Of a DNA stretch of 13,463 bases, positions 12,181-13,463 are shown piece after piece. Numbering within the stretch: position 1 is the stretch's first letter; every line of letters begins with the position of its first letter. A program made the translations under genes and the position numbers. The notes beneath the pieces are model-generated. The model searched no databases. It was not told where the DNA came from and saw only the letters and a list, made by a program, of their open reading frames with translations. Origin of the DNA: an uncultured Eggerthellaceae bacterium (lineage in GTDB: Bacteria; Actinomycetota; Coriobacteriia; Coriobacteriales; Eggerthellaceae); assembly GCA_947632575.1 (NCBI GenBank), contig CANRPV010000025.1, forward strand, positions 1 through 13,463. Direction: 5' to 3'.

Positions 12181-13140
12181 TCAGCCCTCGAAGCTTGCTT
12201 TGATAGGAGCGGCGGCCTCCATGAGGCCCTCACGCTTGAGCACCGCGACGATGCGCTCCACGTCTTCGCCGGTGAGGGCTTGAACCGGTTCGCTCATCTG
12301 ATTGGTGTTAAAGATCCCCATTTGCCAAAGCGCCGTCTTGAATGCACCGACGCCGGCACCGAAGCCGACGGTCGCCTTAACATGGCGGGTGATGTCCATC
12401 AGACGTGCGAGTCGATCTTGGATGGTCTTTACCGCGGGCCAATCGCCAGCCTGGGCGGCTTGCCACTGCTCCACGTAGGAGTAGGGATCGATGTTTCCAA
12501 GGCCAGGAACGGATCCGTCGGCGCCACCGAGATAAGCTCCATCGACGACCACCTCATGGCCGGTGAGAATCTGAAGGGGATGGCCGACCTCATTGTTGCC
12601 GATGATGAGCCAACGGAAGCTCACATCGTCGCCGGATGAGTCTTTCACGCCCTGAAGCACACCCTCTTCGCCGAGGCGAATCAACATGTCGGGCTGCAAC
12701 TTCGTATGGACGCAAATGGGAAGGTCGTACGCGAAAAGCGGTAGGCTGGTCGCCTCATGGATGTCCCGGAAGTGACGCTCCACCTCTTTGGGACCGCCGA
12801 GCGCGTAGAAGGGGGCGGTGGCGACCAAGGCGTCAACGCCGAGGGATTCGGCTTGTTTTGCCTGCTCGATGACCCGCAGAGTCTCGATATCGATGATGCC
12901 CGCCATGACCGGCACTCGTCCATCGACGATAGACACGGCGGCTTCAAGCACCTGAGCACGGAGGCTATCGGGAAGGAAGGCAACCTCACCGCTCGAGCCG
13001 AGGAAGAAAAGGGCGTCGACACCCGCATCGATCATGCGATTTACCGAGCGCTCGAGGGATTCCACGTCAAGGCTATGGTCAGCCTTGAGCGGGGTGACGA
13101 CGGGGGGAACGACTCCACGGAATGCCTTATTATCGATCAT
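12181..13140 (-). CDS. nanA: DapA/NanA-family aldolase, probable N-acetylneuraminate lyase
   Basis: Predicted to split N-acetylneuraminate into ManNAc and pyruvate through a Schiff base. The 319-residue TIM barrel has VVPPVVTPL (10-18), the carboxylate-binding GSSGE (48-52) and the catalytic tyrosine Y138 in YDLP. The Schiff-base lysine K166 lies in GVKDSSGD. The segment after the YxxP tyrosine (ICVHTKL) and the substrate-loop GHEVV near 194-198 differ from E. coli NanA, where I remember G-Y-D-E. This is therefore a divergent lyase, and family membership alone would also allow dihydrodipicolinate synthase or a keto-sugar aldolase. Sialic acid specificity rests mainly on its operon with nanK and nanE. 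ATG 13140 is preceded by AAAGGAG (mRNA strand; + 13151-13157). It is the first gene of the operon. Confidence 0.82.
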   Translation of the reverse strand: MIDNKAFRGVVPPVVTPLKADHSLDVESLERSVNRMIDAGVDALFFLGSSGEVAFLPDSLRAQVLEAAVSIVDGRVPVMAGIIDIETLRVIEQAKQAESLGVDALVATAPFYALGGPKEVERHFRDIHEATSLPLFAYDLPICVHTKLQPDMLIRLGEEGVLQGVKDSSGDDVSFRWLIIGNNEVGHPLQILTGHEVVVDGAYLGGADGSVPGLGNIDPYSYVEQWQAAQAGDWPAVKTIQDRLARLMDITRHVKATVGFGAGVGAFKTALWQMGIFNTNQMSEPVQALTGEDVERIVAVLKREGLMEAAAPIKASFEG

Positions 13141-13160
13141 GATAATTCGTCTCCTTTTAT

Positions 13161-13192
13161 GAGGATGAGGCTTGGTGAGGATGAAGCCTTGT
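13161..13192 (-). repeat. 16-bp degenerate tandem repeat in the nanA leader
   Basis: GAGGATGAGGCTTGGT (13161-13176) and GAGGATGAAGCCTTGT (13177-13192) are adjacent copies on the + strand matching at 13 of 16 positions. They lie just upstream of the nanA Shine-Dalgarno, so they would be in the nanA 5' untranslated region or promoter-proximal DNA. On the transcribed strand they read as CATCCTCA-containing pyrimidine blocks. Confidence 0.6.
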
Positions 13193-13258
13193 TGTTATTG
13201 CCTGCTGTGTTACGTACTGCAGAGCTTGTTGATTTGCGCTTGCTGTGTTGTGTGCTTG

Positions 13259-13290
13259 AGCGCACTCTACGTTCTAGTGCACTCTGTTCT
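13259..13290. repeat. Adjacent direct repeats with palindromic core, candidate operator
   Basis: AGCGCACTCTACGTTCT (13259-13275) is immediately followed by AGTGCACTCTGTTCT (13276-13290). The copies differ by one transition and a 2-nt deletion. The second contains the perfect palindrome AGTGCACT (13276-13283), and the first the near palindrome GAGCGCACTC (13258-13267), with centres 17 bp apart. They lie 118-150 bp upstream of nanA, where a regulator of the nan operon could bind. I found no convincing -35/-10 pair for nanA in 13141-13303. Confidence 0.4.
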
Positions 13291-13303
13291 CTGGCTGATG
13301 AAA

Positions 13304-13337
13304 GCTAAGAAAGCCTTCGGATGAAGGCTTTCTTAGC
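13304..13337 (-). terminator. Perfect 15-bp hairpin terminator
   Basis: GCTAAGAAAGCCTTC (13304-13318) and GAAGGCTTTCTTAGC (13323-13337) form a perfect 15-bp stem with a 4-nt loop. The AAGAAAG and CTTTCTT arms supply the A and T tracts, so the shorter stem AAGCCTTC/GAAGGCTT can act as an intrinsic terminator on either strand. It begins 7 nt past the stop of the minus-strand gene at the right edge and separates that gene from the nanA leader. Confidence 0.75.
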
Positions 13338-13344
13338 AAATGTC

Positions 13345-13463
13345 TTAGGCGCTTACTTCTTCCGGTGTTTTTGATGTCTCCGATGTGTCCACGCCGTCCA
13401 GCTTGGGATGAAGCAGCGAGGGTGAGTCGGAATACCTCACCAAACTCGAGGACTGGGAGAACA
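13345..13463 (-). CDS. Partial CDS at right edge, C-terminus of unknown protein
   Basis: On the minus strand a frame open from the window edge ends at TAA (13345-13347), giving the last 39 codons of a gene. The visible tail is hydrophilic: SSLVRYSDSPSLLHPKLDG, then VDTSETSKTPEEVSA. It carries no motif I can assign. The position of the stop 7 nt before a strong hairpin terminator is the main evidence that it is a real gene end. Being upstream of and co-directional with nanA, it could belong to the same functional cluster, for example a sialic acid transporter with a soluble tail, but nothing in the visible residues shows that. Confidence 0.5.
   Translation of the reverse strand, partial: FSQSSSLVRYSDSPSLLHPKLDGVDTSETSKTPEEVSA

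Noticed and set aside
12757..13308. A plus-strand 183-codon frame over nanA
   Set aside because: It is antisense to a conserved enzyme gene and lacks recognisable domains or coding context.

Overview
The window reads as chromosomal DNA of a Gram-positive actinomycete-type bacterium. My best guess is the class Coriobacteriia (gut or oral Actinomycetota), from the medium GC content, a 61-residue zinc-binding S14, an adenylate kinase with a four-cysteine lid, a zinc-type L24 tail, a TTG-started secY and a sialic-acid catabolic cluster. This placement is inference; no rRNA gene is present to confirm it.

Positions 1-5274 (+ strand) hold most of the spc ribosomal-protein operon in canonical order: rplX (3' end only), rplE, rpsZ (rpsN type Z), rpsH, rplF, rplR, rpsE, rpmD, rplO, secY. 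A strong Rho-independent terminator at 5304-5343 closes it. adk follows from its own extended -10 promoter (TGCTACAAT, 5406-5414). The core genes are ordinary, but four spacers in the operon are long (161, 89, 101 and 189 nt). These spacers contain degenerate tandem repeats, paired hairpins that can close into three-way-junction-like folds just upstream of the next Shine-Dalgarno, and two possible short ORFs that end between a Shine-Dalgarno and its start codon.

After adk the usual map-infA-rpmJ-rpsM continuation is absent. Instead there is a 724-residue polytopic membrane protein resembling GT-C glycosyltransferases (6141-8315, +), then nagB and nagA (+). These converge on a minus-strand nanA-nanK-nanE operon (13140 down to 10536). 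Together the five enzymes give a complete predicted route from N-acetylneuraminate through ManNAc, ManNAc-6-P, GlcNAc-6-P and GlcN-6-P to fructose-6-P. A minus-strand gene enters at the right edge (13345-13463, C-terminus only) and ends at a perfect 15-bp-stem terminator (13304-13337).

The most unusual theme is recurrent, degenerate short tandem duplication (units of about 12, 15-17, 24, 26 and 27 bp) in spacers and in one coding loop: after rplX, with four in-frame TAG codons; between rpmD and rplO; upstream of nagB; inside nagA; and upstream of nanA. None of this amounts to a proven new system. The structured spacers of the spc operon are the best candidates for undescribed RNA-level regulation.
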